Part shown: piece after piece, positions 1 to 7,957 of the stretch | How positions within the stretch are numbered: the first letter of the stretch is position 1 | Layout: each line of letters begins with the position of its first letter | Source: Methanocellales archaeon | GTDB taxonomy: Archaea > Halobacteriota > UBA148 | Direction of reading: 5' to 3' | Length of the DNA: 64,000 nt | Assembly: GCA_028715985.1 (NCBI GenBank) | Contig: JAQUQR010000002.1 | Span: forward strand, 83,718-147,717 | Made by a program: the position numbers and the translations under genes | The notes under the pieces: generated by a model | The model's database searches: none | What the model was told of the DNA's origin: nothing | What the model saw: the letters and a program-made list of their open reading frames with translations, nothing else

Positions 1-257
1 TTGTGATAACATATAAAAGCGCTAACTATAGTGAAGATCAAAGATAAAATCCAAATAATAAGTAATCTTTTTGGAAAAACGACTTTACCAATTTCCAATG
101 CATGTTTTAACAAATCGTAAGAAATCATAAGAAGAATTCCATAAGATGTTGTAAAAATGAAAAACATGAAAACAATAAAAGGAGATAATATTACCTCTGC
201 ATTCGCTTTCGCTGTAATACCAATCGTTTCATACACTGTTACGTTGTAAATTGCCAT
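1..257 (-). CDS. Partial membrane protein (C-terminus outside window)
   Basis: An open frame starts at an ATG (complement of 255-257) about five bases after a ggggaga ribosome-binding site, and runs off the left edge without a stop. The visible 85 residues begin MAIYNVTVYETIGITAKANA. Two hydrophobic stretches follow (about residues 21-42 and 65-82), separated by a short basic loop, so it looks like a small integral membrane protein with two or more passes. I do not recognise the family. Its upstream neighbour is the TatC-like gene on the same strand, 264 bases away. The gap between them is AT-rich and holds no convincing gene. Confidence 0.6.
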   Translation of the reverse strand, partial: MAIYNVTVYETIGITAKANAEVILSPFIVFMFFIFTTSYGILLMISYDLLKHALEIGKVVFPKRLLIIWILSLIFTIVSAFICYH

Positions 258-521
258 ATTTGTCTCCCCATTCAACCTTCGTAATTAATCTCTTTTTTCT
301 GAGTTCACATAGATACTAAGTAAGTCAATCGTAAAAACTTTTACTTTAAGGTTGACTCTACTATTTCCTCTAACCCCAAAGTTCACTTACCAATCTTTTG
401 CGGGCATAGGCGAGAAGAGATTTTTGATGGTCTTTGATGATAATTCAGAGTCTTGCATACCGATATTCGTCTGTCACCCTCAAACCCTTAAATATAAGCT
501 TAATCAAGTGCTTAACACCTA

Positions 522-1343
522 CTATTTGATTGCACTTCTGGCGGTAAGTAAGCCAACTTCATAGAACAGAAGCATCGGAAGTGCGATCATCATCTGAGAA
601 AGCACGTCTGGTGGTGTTATGATCGCCGCTACTATGAACACGATTACTATTCCGTGTTTTCGATGCTCTCGAAGGTTTTGATAGCTGACCACACCAAATC
701 GCACCAGTAGAGGAAGTACTATGGGCAATTCAAAGGTCAAGCCAAAGACTACGGTCATCATTGTGGCGAAAATGGTCCATGACTCTAAAGACCAAGTGCT
801 TGTTGCCCCACCACTCATTGCAAGTGCGTTCAGAAAGCTGAGAAGGATAGGGAGCATGATAAAGTGAGAATAGGCGACGCCCAGGAAGAATAGGATTGGG
901 GCTAAAACAGCCACCAATACGATGAACGGTTCGATGATGAACGGTTTCTCTGCCTCAAACCGATTTTCTATATTATATCTATTCTCTCCGCCTATTGATC
1001 CACCAATAACGCCGCCAATGAGACCGAGCACTCCACTAATCACCATTAAAAGCACTCCGATAATCACCATTAAAACTACACCAAGTTCACCTATTATTGC
1101 ACCTACTATTGTACCTACAAAGGGAATAATAAGTGCGAGTACACACACCATTATGAAAAAGGATGGTATCGCTAAAATGATGCCCAATAGAAAGCCAACT
1201 TTAGCACCGCCACTAGCACCCCCCTTGCACATGATACCTGCAATCAAACCGCCGATAATAATTGAGAGGAAAGGCGTTATAAAGATGCTGAGAACAATCG
1301 TTACTAAACTACCTATCATAACAGGTCCGAGGTGTTTTGTCAT
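522..1343 (-). CDS. TatC-like protein with a replaced N-terminal half
   Basis: The C-terminal ~135 residues carry the TatC signature of the twin-arginine translocase: an FGLTFELPIVLPLLVRFG helix, then LREHRKHG, AAIITPPDVLSQ and LPMLLFYEVGLLTAR. These correspond to TatC membrane segments 3 to 6. The first ~125 residues are not TatC. They are glycine-rich hydrophobic helices (IIGGLIAGIMCKGGASGGAK) resembling DUF5518-type small archaeal membrane proteins. The usual TatC N-terminus (cytoplasmic helix, first two membrane segments and periplasmic loop) is missing. I chose the ATG at 1343 because AAAGGAGAT lies just upstream of it; another ATG at 1364 would add seven residues that are themselves that ribosome-binding site. 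It may be a specialised translocase subunit or a non-functional chimera. Confidence 0.7.
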   Translation of the reverse strand: MTKHLGPVMIGSLVTIVLSIFITPFLSIIIGGLIAGIMCKGGASGGAKVGFLLGIILAIPSFFIMVCVLALIIPFVGTIVGAIIGELGVVLMVIIGVLLMVISGVLGLIGGVIGGSIGGENRYNIENRFEAEKPFIIEPFIVLVAVLAPILFFLGVAYSHFIMLPILLSFLNALAMSGGATSTWSLESWTIFATMMTVVFGLTFELPIVLPLLVRFGVVSYQNLREHRKHGIVIVFIVAAIITPPDVLSQMMIALPMLLFYEVGLLTARSAIK

Positions 1344-1486
1344 TTCTTTAGCATCTCCTTTCATTTTTGATAGTCCATGTTACGCCTATTAATTCAACCC
1401 TCTAAATATATGTTACCCCCTTCTGGTTCTGCTAAAAAGGTGGTGGATGAGAGGTCTTATTCCCATAGGTTACCACACCAATATTT

Positions 1487-1633
1487 TCACGCCTCCTCTA
1501 TCTCCAACGTCTTTCTCCCCGTTATCTTTACCTTTATCCTTGTGTTCTCGTCCCATCCGAAGCCTCTCACAATGTCCATGGGCAGAGTAACCATATAACT
1601 TGATCCGACTTTTAGGATTTTTCTGTCTTTCAT
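1487..1633 (-). CDS. AbrB/SpoVT-like swapped-hairpin DNA-binding protein (48 aa)
   Basis: A 48-residue frame starting MKDRKILKVGSSYMVTLP matches the AbrB/MazE/SpoVT swapped-hairpin pattern: 'K-V/G-x-S-x-x-V-T-L-P', then IVRGFGWDENTRIKVKI, ending KTLEIEEA. Such proteins act as dimeric DNA-binding transcription factors or as the antitoxin half of small modules. There is no partner toxin gene next to it. It lies between the TatC-like gene and the DUF763 gene on the same strand. TATA-like sequence (ggttatataggg, about 1667-1680) lies some 40 bases upstream of the start. Recognition is by motif only. Confidence 0.65.
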   Translation of the reverse strand: MKDRKILKVGSSYMVTLPMDIVRGFGWDENTRIKVKITGRKTLEIEEA

Positions 1634-1744
1634 GTTTTAATAATTGTTTAAATAAAGATTAAAGGTTTGGTTATATAGGGTGTTAAAAATGGGAATTAAT
1701 ATTTATGATTTCTGTGGTTAATCTTCATAATTTAGGGTTTTTTA

Positions 1745-2842
1745 TCAGACCACGCAAAAATCTCTGAGCCTCTTAATGGCATGGTACCTATCTTTATTGT
1801 CCAATTTAGCACCTTCTATCGCATCTTCCAGCGTCTTGATTGAAGTATCGTAGACCTCTCTATTGACTGGATAGGGAAAACCATCTTTGCCTCCATGTGC
1901 GAAGCTATATTTGACCGGGTCTTTCCAGCTCGGATTTGTGCCATAGATAATATCAGAGATCAGAGCCAGAGCCCTTATTTTCTTTGGCCCCATTCCTTTC
2001 AGATAAACTAGTTCCTCATAGTTTTCTGGCTGTATCTCGTATGCTTTCTTGAGCACCTCCATTTCCCTTTTGCTAAGATCTATGGCAAGTATGGGATGAT
2101 GGGCTGGCATGGATAGCTCTGCAAATTCTTTTAGCTGTTTCTGCTTTGCCGGCTGTAGGTATTTCATCAAGTTCTCAGGATCATCTCTGATCAAATCAAG
2201 GCTTACTTCCCTCGTATTTTTACTATCTCTGGATGTCAGATCCAGTACAGACTCCTCCCGCCTGTCACTACAAATCCCAACATGGGGCTCTTCCACAAAG
2301 CTCTCAACTGAGTCGGAAAGCCAGTGATATCGCCTTGCATACCGCTCGTTCATACCCTGTTGTATTACCACCCACTCTCCCCTCTCCGTAAAAATAAAGC
2401 AATGGTGATAGAGTTGGTACCCATCCTGGATACAGTTATTGTCGACCTTGGCAGACATCCTGCTAGAGTACTTTAGCTTTTCGACCTCGCTTGTAGATAA
2501 AGCAAACAAATCTGCCGCCTCCTCGATCTCAGCAAGCGTCTTCCTCGATGTTCGGCCCTTTCCGCCAGCAACCTTCAGACCGTATTCTTCAGGATCTATC
2601 GCAACCTTCAGAGCACCGCATACTGTGGTCGTAGTACCTGAGGAATGCCAGTCAAATCCCAGAACGCAAGAAAATGCTTGGAACCAATAGGGCTCAGAAA
2701 CTCTTCTTAAAAATTCCTCCTGACCATATTCGTAGATGAGAATTTCGGTAATACTACCAGCCAATTTCACCATTCTGTCGAACAACCATCGGGGGGCTTT
2801 TCCCCCATGCAAAGGTAGATTAACGATTCCAGTACGCTTCAT
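1745..2842 (-). CDS. DUF763 domain protein
   Basis: A 365-residue protein beginning MKRTGIVNLPLHGGKAPRWL, characteristic of the DUF763 family found in many archaea and some thermophilic bacteria. Conserved features include the LHGGKAP start, the FDWHSSGTTTTVCGALK block near residue 85 and the FAHGGKDGFPYPV block near residue 315. A helix-hairpin-helix-like segment (YEELVYLKGMGPKKIRALAL, about residues 277-296) suggests nucleic-acid contact. The biochemical role is unknown. It is the downstream partner of cofD on the same strand, 23 bases away, so the two may be co-transcribed. Confidence 0.85.
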   Translation of the reverse strand: MKRTGIVNLPLHGGKAPRWLFDRMVKLAGSITEILIYEYGQEEFLRRVSEPYWFQAFSCVLGFDWHSSGTTTTVCGALKVAIDPEEYGLKVAGGKGRTSRKTLAEIEEAADLFALSTSEVEKLKYSSRMSAKVDNNCIQDGYQLYHHCFIFTERGEWVVIQQGMNERYARRYHWLSDSVESFVEEPHVGICSDRREESVLDLTSRDSKNTREVSLDLIRDDPENLMKYLQPAKQKQLKEFAELSMPAHHPILAIDLSKREMEVLKKAYEIQPENYEELVYLKGMGPKKIRALALISDIIYGTNPSWKDPVKYSFAHGGKDGFPYPVNREVYDTSIKTLEDAIEGAKLDNKDRYHAIKRLRDFCVV

Positions 2843-2865
2843 TTACATACTTACTCATTACTTTA

Positions 2866-3762
2866 TCAGACTAAATCAACGATAAACCTTGCCAGTTCTA
2901 TGCTTCTCTCTAAAGATCCCATCATTATGTCAGTCTTCAACACACTAACACCAGGCAGCATGCAATCCTCCTTCCTGTCAACCACCAGCACATCCAGGAA
3001 ATCAGCATAGCATTGTGCAATGCCAACAGATGATATCTCATAGCCCATCGCATTCATTAGCTTTGCAGCAGGACCGCTCACTGGTTTACCCTCAATGATG
3101 GGGGATATGGCGATGACCTTCTTTTTTTGCAGAATTGATTTTATGCCTTTCAATCCCAAGATTGGTCCGATACTTGTGATTGGATTGGATGGACCGATGA
3201 TCACAGAATCCTCACACCTTAGCGCGTTCATCACCTCTGGTGTCGGCTCTGCTTTATCAAGGCCGTCAAATCTGACACCCAACACTTTTGGTTTTCCTTG
3301 GCGTTTTATCCAGAAATCTTGGAAATGCATCTCTCCTTCCGGTGTAAGAATCATAGTAGCCACAGGGTCATCGCTCATCGGCAATATCCTTGCATCAATT
3401 CTAAATGAGCGTCTGAGTTCATCTATGGACTGAGTCAGTGTGAAACCGTCTCTAAGAAGCTCAGAACGGAGGATGTGCACCGCCCTATCTTGGTCTCCTA
3501 GCTTCATAAGCTCATGAAAGCCCAACTTCTTCAGAGATTCGTGTGTATAAAAGGTATCACCTTTTATTCCCCACCACTTGTCCTCGTCGATCAGGTCTGT
3601 GAACGTATATAAAACCGTATCGATGTCTGGACAAACCAGGTTGCCTGAAACCCACATGTCTTCTGCGGTGTTCACAACCACAGCTAGGCTCTCTTCTGGT
3701 ATTATGCTCTTTAAGCCTGACAACAATTTGGGAGTTCCGGTTCCACCAGATAGAATGATCAT
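2866..3762 (-). CDS. cofD: 2-phospho-L-lactate transferase CofD (F420 biosynthesis)
   Basis: CofD joins the phospholactate (or equivalent) moiety from the activated guanosine diphosphate intermediate to the deazaflavin Fo, giving F420-0. The 298-residue length fits the family. It starts MIILSGGTGTPKLLSGLKSI, the Rossmann-like glycine motif of CofD. Further family blocks are VVNTAEDMWVSGNLVCPDIDTVLYT, GDQDRAVHILR and VIIGPSNPITSIGPIL. F420 is the hydride carrier of methanogens and their relatives. It is also the likely partner of the FrhB-like subunit encoded at 25529-26683. The start ATG at 3762 faces a divergent intergenic region leading to tRNA-Val. Confidence 0.95.
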   Translation of the reverse strand: MIILSGGTGTPKLLSGLKSIIPEESLAVVVNTAEDMWVSGNLVCPDIDTVLYTFTDLIDEDKWWGIKGDTFYTHESLKKLGFHELMKLGDQDRAVHILRSELLRDGFTLTQSIDELRRSFRIDARILPMSDDPVATMILTPEGEMHFQDFWIKRQGKPKVLGVRFDGLDKAEPTPEVMNALRCEDSVIIGPSNPITSIGPILGLKGIKSILQKKKVIAISPIIEGKPVSGPAAKLMNAMGYEISSVGIAQCYADFLDVLVVDRKEDCMLPGVSVLKTDIMMGSLERSIELARFIVDLV

Positions 3763-3982
3763 GATTTTGTTTATTTAGATCGATGTGCTACTTCTACCAT
3801 AAAAATTTCCCAAAAACTGAAATTTCATCTTCATTTTATGACATATCCTCTTTGCTCCAAATAATCGAGATTTCCATCAATAAACACAACGAAGCTACAA
3901 CATCCACACACTAAAGCCCATGAGTAGGTAGTCGTTGACTGATCTTTTTCCCTCAAGTGAAAAGAAGCGATTAATCTGAAGC

Positions 3983-4001
3983 AAACCTTTAAAAAAGGTT
4001 T
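3983..4001 (+). promoter_or_regulatory. TATA-like promoter inside a palindrome, upstream of tRNA-Val
   Basis: AAACCTTT and AAAGGTTT form an 8-bp inverted repeat around three A residues. The TTTAAAAAA core lies about 35-43 bases before the tRNA 5' end, the usual place for an archaeal box A element. The dyad may simply result from the TATA-rich core. Confidence 0.4.
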
Positions 4002-4030
4002 GATACAAAATAAGATGCAGTATCCTTTCA

Positions 4031-4104
4031 GGGCCCGTGGTCTAGTTGGTTATGACGTCGCCTTCACACGGCGAAGGTCATGCGTTCGAATCGCATCGGG
4101 CCCA
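4031..4104 (+). tRNA. tRNA-Val (anticodon CAC)
   Basis: The sequence folds as a cloverleaf. The acceptor stem is GGGCCCG with CGGGCCC. The D arm contains AGTTGGTTA, the anticodon stem is TCGCC/GGCGA around loop TTCACAC, and the T arm has the standard GTTCGAAT loop. Anticodon CAC reads GUG valine codons. The discriminator base is A at 4104, CCA is not encoded, and there is no intron. It lies directly upstream of sppA on the same strand, with 32 bases between. Confidence 0.95.
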
Positions 4105-4136
4105 TTTACTTTTCACCATAAAAAGGGAGTGAGAAA

Positions 4137-5054
4137 ATGGAAAAGGATTCTGGAAACATCAAGGTAAAACACTTGGCGATAGCCTTCATGCTCGGAGTTG
4201 CACTCGTTTTGGTGCTATTGATTGCTACAGAAACGATAAGAGAGATGGGAATTGTCAAAGAGGAGATAGCTGTGATCTATGTCCAAGGAGAGATGGTTAC
4301 TGGGAATGTACCAAATGAGATAGGATATGCCACCTCAGAGAACATCTGCAAAAATATCCGAGATGCCACTGATGAATTATCGGTAAAAGCGATGGTATTA
4401 CGAGTCAACTCTCCCGGTGGGACGCCTGCTGCAGCACAAGAGATAATAACTGAAATCAAGAATGCACAAGAAAAAGGAAAACCAGTAGTGATATCAATGG
4501 GGGAGATAGCAACCTCTGGAGCATACTATATCTCGGCGCCAGCAGAGAGAATTGTTGCGAATCCAGACACGATGACTGGAAGCATTGGCGTGATCTGGGT
4601 CTTCACAAACAGATCAGGGTATTATGAGGAGGAGGGAATCGATTTTGAGGCTGTAAAATCAGGTGAGCTCAAGGACATGGGCGCAGATTGGAGAGGCTTG
4701 ACCGAAGAGGAGAGAGAATACGCAGAGCAGGTAATAACGGATTCATACGAGCGATTTGTAAAGGAGGTTGCTCAAGGCCGAAATATGCCAACCAACGAGG
4801 TTAGGGGATTAGCAGACGGTAGAATCTATCTGGGAGCCAGTGCAAAGGACCTTGGATTAATCGATGAACTTGGCAACCTGCACGATGCAATAGATACCGC
4901 CGCAAAACTCGGTGGAATAAAAGGAACGCCCCAAGTAAAATACATGAATGAGCCGTCGCTATCAAATCTATGGTTTGGTGTTGGAGGCGAATATGATGCC
5001 CAACATTATCTTAGATACCTGGAAGAAAATCGATATGGAAAGTTGTTATCCTAA
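4137..5054 (+). CDS. sppA: Signal peptide peptidase SppA (S49 family)
   Basis: A membrane-anchored serine protease that degrades cleaved signal peptides. The 305-residue protein has one N-terminal membrane segment (about residues 12-29), then an S49 core starting IAVIYVQGEMVTG. The block LRVNSPGGTPAAAQEI precedes the catalytic serine in EIATSGAYYISAPA (about residue 127). The catalytic lysine is expected in VKSGELKDMG (about residue 179), followed by the family block REYAEQVITDSYERFVKEV. A GGGAGTGAG ribosome-binding site precedes the ATG. It converges on truD, and the two reading frames overlap by nine bases at their 3' ends. Confidence 0.93.
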   Translation: MEKDSGNIKVKHLAIAFMLGVALVLVLLIATETIREMGIVKEEIAVIYVQGEMVTGNVPNEIGYATSENICKNIRDATDELSVKAMVLRVNSPGGTPAAAQEIITEIKNAQEKGKPVVISMGEIATSGAYYISAPAERIVANPDTMTGSIGVIWVFTNRSGYYEEEGIDFEAVKSGELKDMGADWRGLTEEEREYAEQVITDSYERFVKEVAQGRNMPTNEVRGLADGRIYLGASAKDLGLIDELGNLHDAIDTAAKLGGIKGTPQVKYMNEPSLSNLWFGVGGEYDAQHYLRYLEENRYGKLLS

Positions 5055-6353
5055 CACGGTCTTCATATACTCCCGTAGCACAACAGTTGCATAGCATCCC
5101 TTGGGTAACGAAAACCTCAAGACGATTTTCGTGCCGTTGAGATCAGCATCAATCTCATGGATTGGCTGAACTGACAGCAGAACCTCTCGCCTTATTCCGC
5201 AAGAGGCAAGCTCTGGCATTTGTGGAACGGCAAAATCATTTAGATCGATTCCCATTTCATCTATGACTGAACGTTCGATCTCCCCGGGTTCCCCTTTTGC
5301 AAGCTGGGATCCATAGCCAACCAGAGGAGCTGTTATAAATGCCCGTTTTCTACGGATCAAATTATTTATCCCATCCACATTGCCATTGTTTACAAACTGT
5401 ATTCTGGAGATATCCGGAAAGCCCGATTTGTTCACAAAGCAGACGATGTCCCCATCCATAGCAATATTTATCGGCAATCCCTTTTGCAACCTTCTGCTGA
5501 GGATCTTGTTGAATATATAGGATTGATGCGCATGTAAGAACATCTTTTTGAGACCTGGCGATAAAATCTTGAATGCCCCCATATAATCGCTTTCATTGGA
5601 CACCAAGTGATTCATCATCGCACGCTCATAGCGGAGATGCCTCGGAAAGAGCCTCAATCCGCCTTTGAAGTCATGAGTCCCCCAGACATATTCTCTTGCA
5701 CTTCGAATCTCTTCAGGCTCGCTAGGAAATGGTTTTGCTATGTAGATCATTGCTGCTCTCTCAAAATCACCCTTCATGATCGCATCTCCCACCAAATGCG
5801 TTACAGAGCGTAATGTGCCAAAACGTTGAACCCCAAAGAAATTCGGTAAGCCACCAAACTGAGCAATTTCATCCGATATCGATTGGATTCTTTTCCCTGT
5901 TTCCTCAGGAGACAGGTCCACGCCCCTGATGGTTATCCGAAAGCTGTTACCCAAAAGGTCTCCTAGCTCAATTTTCTTATTTGAGCGCCCTATGGCATGA
6001 AGCTCAACTCTTGGCAGACTGACATTCCCGAGTTCCTCCTCCGATATGTCCCAAATGCTTATTTTCTGCTTTGTGATCGCTCTTTTGTCCTTGGTTCCTG
6101 CCCAACCAAACCTCTTTTGGCTGATGCCCAACGAACGAGACAGATCCCTAATGACATGATGCGTATCCCAATCCAGTTTGGTCAGCTCCACTATCAAATA
6201 TGGCCCTTCTTTGCCCTCAACTCTGCTTGAGATCTCCTCTACATAAAAGTCGTCGATCAACTGGCGGATTTTACCACCAACGCCGGGGGATTTCGTCACA
6301 TAGAGTTCCATTCCGATATTTCGCTCAAGCTGAGGTACTAGATTGTTATCCAT
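5046..6353 (-). CDS. truD: tRNA pseudouridine(13) synthase TruD
   Basis: Converts uridine 13 of tRNA to pseudouridine. The 435-residue length fits archaeal TruD, which carries the large insertion domain. The catalytic aspartate is in RFGWAGTKDKRAITKQ (about residues 82-97). Other TruD blocks are FFGVQRFG (about residue 172), LFLHAHQSYIFNKILSRRL-like sequence (FLHAHQSYIFNKILSRR, about residue 277) and a C-terminal RFSLPKGCYATVVLREYMK. It starts at an ATG at 6353 and is followed downstream by the convergent sppA. Nineteen bases separate its start from the end of the malate dehydrogenase gene, so it probably belongs to the same minus-strand operon. Confidence 0.95.
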   Translation of the reverse strand: MDNNLVPQLERNIGMELYVTKSPGVGGKIRQLIDDFYVEEISSRVEGKEGPYLIVELTKLDWDTHHVIRDLSRSLGISQKRFGWAGTKDKRAITKQKISIWDISEEELGNVSLPRVELHAIGRSNKKIELGDLLGNSFRITIRGVDLSPEETGKRIQSISDEIAQFGGLPNFFGVQRFGTLRSVTHLVGDAIMKGDFERAAMIYIAKPFPSEPEEIRSAREYVWGTHDFKGGLRLFPRHLRYERAMMNHLVSNESDYMGAFKILSPGLKKMFLHAHQSYIFNKILSRRLQKGLPINIAMDGDIVCFVNKSGFPDISRIQFVNNGNVDGINNLIRRKRAFITAPLVGYGSQLAKGEPGEIERSVIDEMGIDLNDFAVPQMPELASCGIRREVLLSVQPIHEIDADLNGTKIVLRFSLPKGCYATVVLREYMKTVLG

Positions 6354-6372
6354 AAAACTTAGCTAAAATACT

Positions 6373-7245
6373 TCAATCGCCTATGTCCTTTAACATTTTT
6401 TTGAGGATACTGGCAGAATCTCTCAGTTTTATCAACTCTTCCTCGTCCAAATCATATTCCACGACTTCTGCCCCATGCTTACCGATAATCGCTGGAACGC
6501 CTATTGCGACGTCGTGCAGCCCATACTCGCCTTCCAAAAAGACGCTTATGGGTATGAGGGCATGTTCATCATTGATGATGGCCTTTACGATCTCTGCCAC
6601 ACAGGAAGCAGGCGCATAATAAGTGGCACCCTTTCGTTTTATGACTTCCATGGCCCTTTCTTTCGTTGATTTAATGAAGTTATCCCAATCGATTCCGCCT
6701 GTATCTCCTTTTTTCAGAAGAGTCATGCTATCCCCATGTTCACCGATCATCATCGCATTCGATCTCACGCCATAGCCCAGCATTTGTTCCCTTAAGCGGG
6801 CGGTGTCATGGGAAGATCCCATGCCAATGACCTCACTGCGTGGTTTTTGAGAGAGTTTAAATGCCATGTACGTCATCAAATCGACTGGGTTTGTGGCTAA
6901 AACGAGAATTGCACCTGCGAAAAGATTCAACTGCTCCATGACATTTGAGAGAATAGCTGCATTTGCCTTCGTGAGATCCAATCGAGTCATCCCGGGCTTT
7001 CTTGCAAGACCTGCCGAGATCACGATGACATCCGAATTTCGCAAGGATGAATAATCCCTCCCTCCCTTGACGATCGTATCCTTGCCCATAGCAATTGCGG
7101 CTGTGCTTAGGTCCAATGACTCACCGATAGCTATATCTTCGATGATGTCGACTAAGACTATTTCGTCACAGTCAACTCTATGTAATACTGCATAGGCTGA
7201 TGTCGAGCCAATCCTTCCCGCCCCCACAAATCCTATCTTGACCAT
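6373..7245 (-). CDS. mdh: Malate dehydrogenase (LDH/MDH superfamily)
   Basis: NAD(P)-dependent interconversion of malate and oxaloacetate. The nucleotide-binding motif is VKIGFVGAGRIGSTSAYAVL, with an acidic residue at the end of the second strand (VLVDI). The substrate-specificity loop reads GLARKPGMTR; arginine in the position before KPG marks malate rather than lactate dehydrogenase. The catalytic histidine is in IGEHGDSM and the second substrate arginine in SSHDTARLREQ. I start at the ATG of MVKIG (7245). A GTG at 7254, overlapping the pth2 stop, would add three residues. It sits between pth2 and truD on the same strand. Confidence 0.92.
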   Translation of the reverse strand: MVKIGFVGAGRIGSTSAYAVLHRVDCDEIVLVDIIEDIAIGESLDLSTAAIAMGKDTIVKGGRDYSSLRNSDVIVISAGLARKPGMTRLDLTKANAAILSNVMEQLNLFAGAILVLATNPVDLMTYMAFKLSQKPRSEVIGMGSSHDTARLREQMLGYGVRSNAMMIGEHGDSMTLLKKGDTGGIDWDNFIKSTKERAMEVIKRKGATYYAPASCVAEIVKAIINDEHALIPISVFLEGEYGLHDVAIGVPAIIGKHGAEVVEYDLDEEELIKLRDSASILKKMLKDIGD

Positions 7246-7250
7246 CGCAA

Positions 7251-7601
7251 TCACAATAGTTTCAGATTTCCCGTAAGCTTATCCAATTCTTCATTTTTGG
7301 CTGGACCGATGCCCAACGCAGTGATCGTTCCGGGTGGCACTTCGGTCAAACCAGCATCCTCGATCATAGCACTGGGAAGACCGAATCTCTTGGCTTCTGC
7401 CTCTAATTCAAATAATTCATTTAGATCATCGACGGCCAAGATGACTTTTTTCTGCCCCTCTGCCTTCCATGCACGTCTTATCGACGGTTTCGCCTTTTCA
7501 CATGCGGATATCGCGGCATGCGCTGCTTGTGCAGCCAGTTTACCCTTCGATAAATGCAGGTCCAGTCTTACGACTATGCACTGCTTATATTCAAATTTCA
7601 C
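7251..7601 (-). CDS. pth2: Peptidyl-tRNA hydrolase, archaeal/eukaryotic type (Pth2)
   Basis: Releases tRNA from stalled peptidyl-tRNA. At 116 residues it has the Pth2 size and blocks: KQCIVVRLDLHLSKGKLAAQAAHA (family version of R-x-D-L-x-x-x-x-G-K-x-A-A-Q-x-x-H), LNELFELEAEAKRFGLPSAMIEDAG, and the C-terminal TEVPPGTITALGIGP. Its ATG overlaps the stop of the upstream small gene (7598-7909), and its stop abuts mdh. This suggests a four-gene minus-strand operon ending in truD. Confidence 0.95.
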   Translation of the reverse strand: MKFEYKQCIVVRLDLHLSKGKLAAQAAHAAISACEKAKPSIRRAWKAEGQKKVILAVDDLNELFELEAEAKRFGLPSAMIEDAGLTEVPPGTITALGIGPAKNEELDKLTGNLKLL

Positions 7602-7909
7602 TGGGTCACCATTTTATCATCCTTAATCTCAACTGTACTTTTATCTTTCCACTCTTTGCCAATTTTTCTGGCTTCTTTTTTGTTGAACTTACCGACGACT
7701 ATCTCTTCTGATACGGCAATTACGCAGTCCAGCGGGATACCAAGGATGTCTGACCCATGCTTGACTAACAAGTACTTATCATAAACAGCTATGCTTTCAC
7801 CTATCTTTTCGCCATCGAGCTGAACGAACTTGCACAGATAGTCAGATGAGCCGTTTTCATGTTCCTCTGATTTCCTAAAAAACTTAAGTATTTTGCTTTT
7901 GACCGGCAT
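7598..7909 (-). CDS. Small conserved archaeal protein, DUF5749-like
   Basis: A 103-residue protein with a basic N-terminus (MPVKSKILKFFRK). A compact beta-rich segment, GEKIGESIAVYDKYLLVKHG then ILGIPLDCVIAVSEE, is followed by a basic tail KKEARKIGKEWKDKSTVEIK. The pattern resembles the DUF5749 small beta-barrel proteins of methanogens; that match is from memory of the pattern. It is the first gene of the pth2-mdh-truD operon and overlaps pth2 by four bases. It has no signal peptide or membrane segment, so it is probably cytoplasmic. Confidence 0.6.
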   Translation of the reverse strand: MPVKSKILKFFRKSEEHENGSSDYLCKFVQLDGEKIGESIAVYDKYLLVKHGSDILGIPLDCVIAVSEEIVVGKFNKKEARKIGKEWKDKSTVEIKDDKMVTQ

Positions 7910-7957
7910 TTTATCACACCAGGATACAGCTAATATGCTAGCTCACAAATAATAAAT

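Noticed and set aside
352-564. A 70-codon plus-strand frame left of the TatC-like gene
   Set aside because: No motif, no ribosome-binding site, and it overlaps the end of the minus-strand gene.
922-1392. A 156-codon plus-strand open frame over the TatC-like gene
   Set aside because: A proline/isoleucine-rich shadow of a glycine-rich membrane gene on the other strand.
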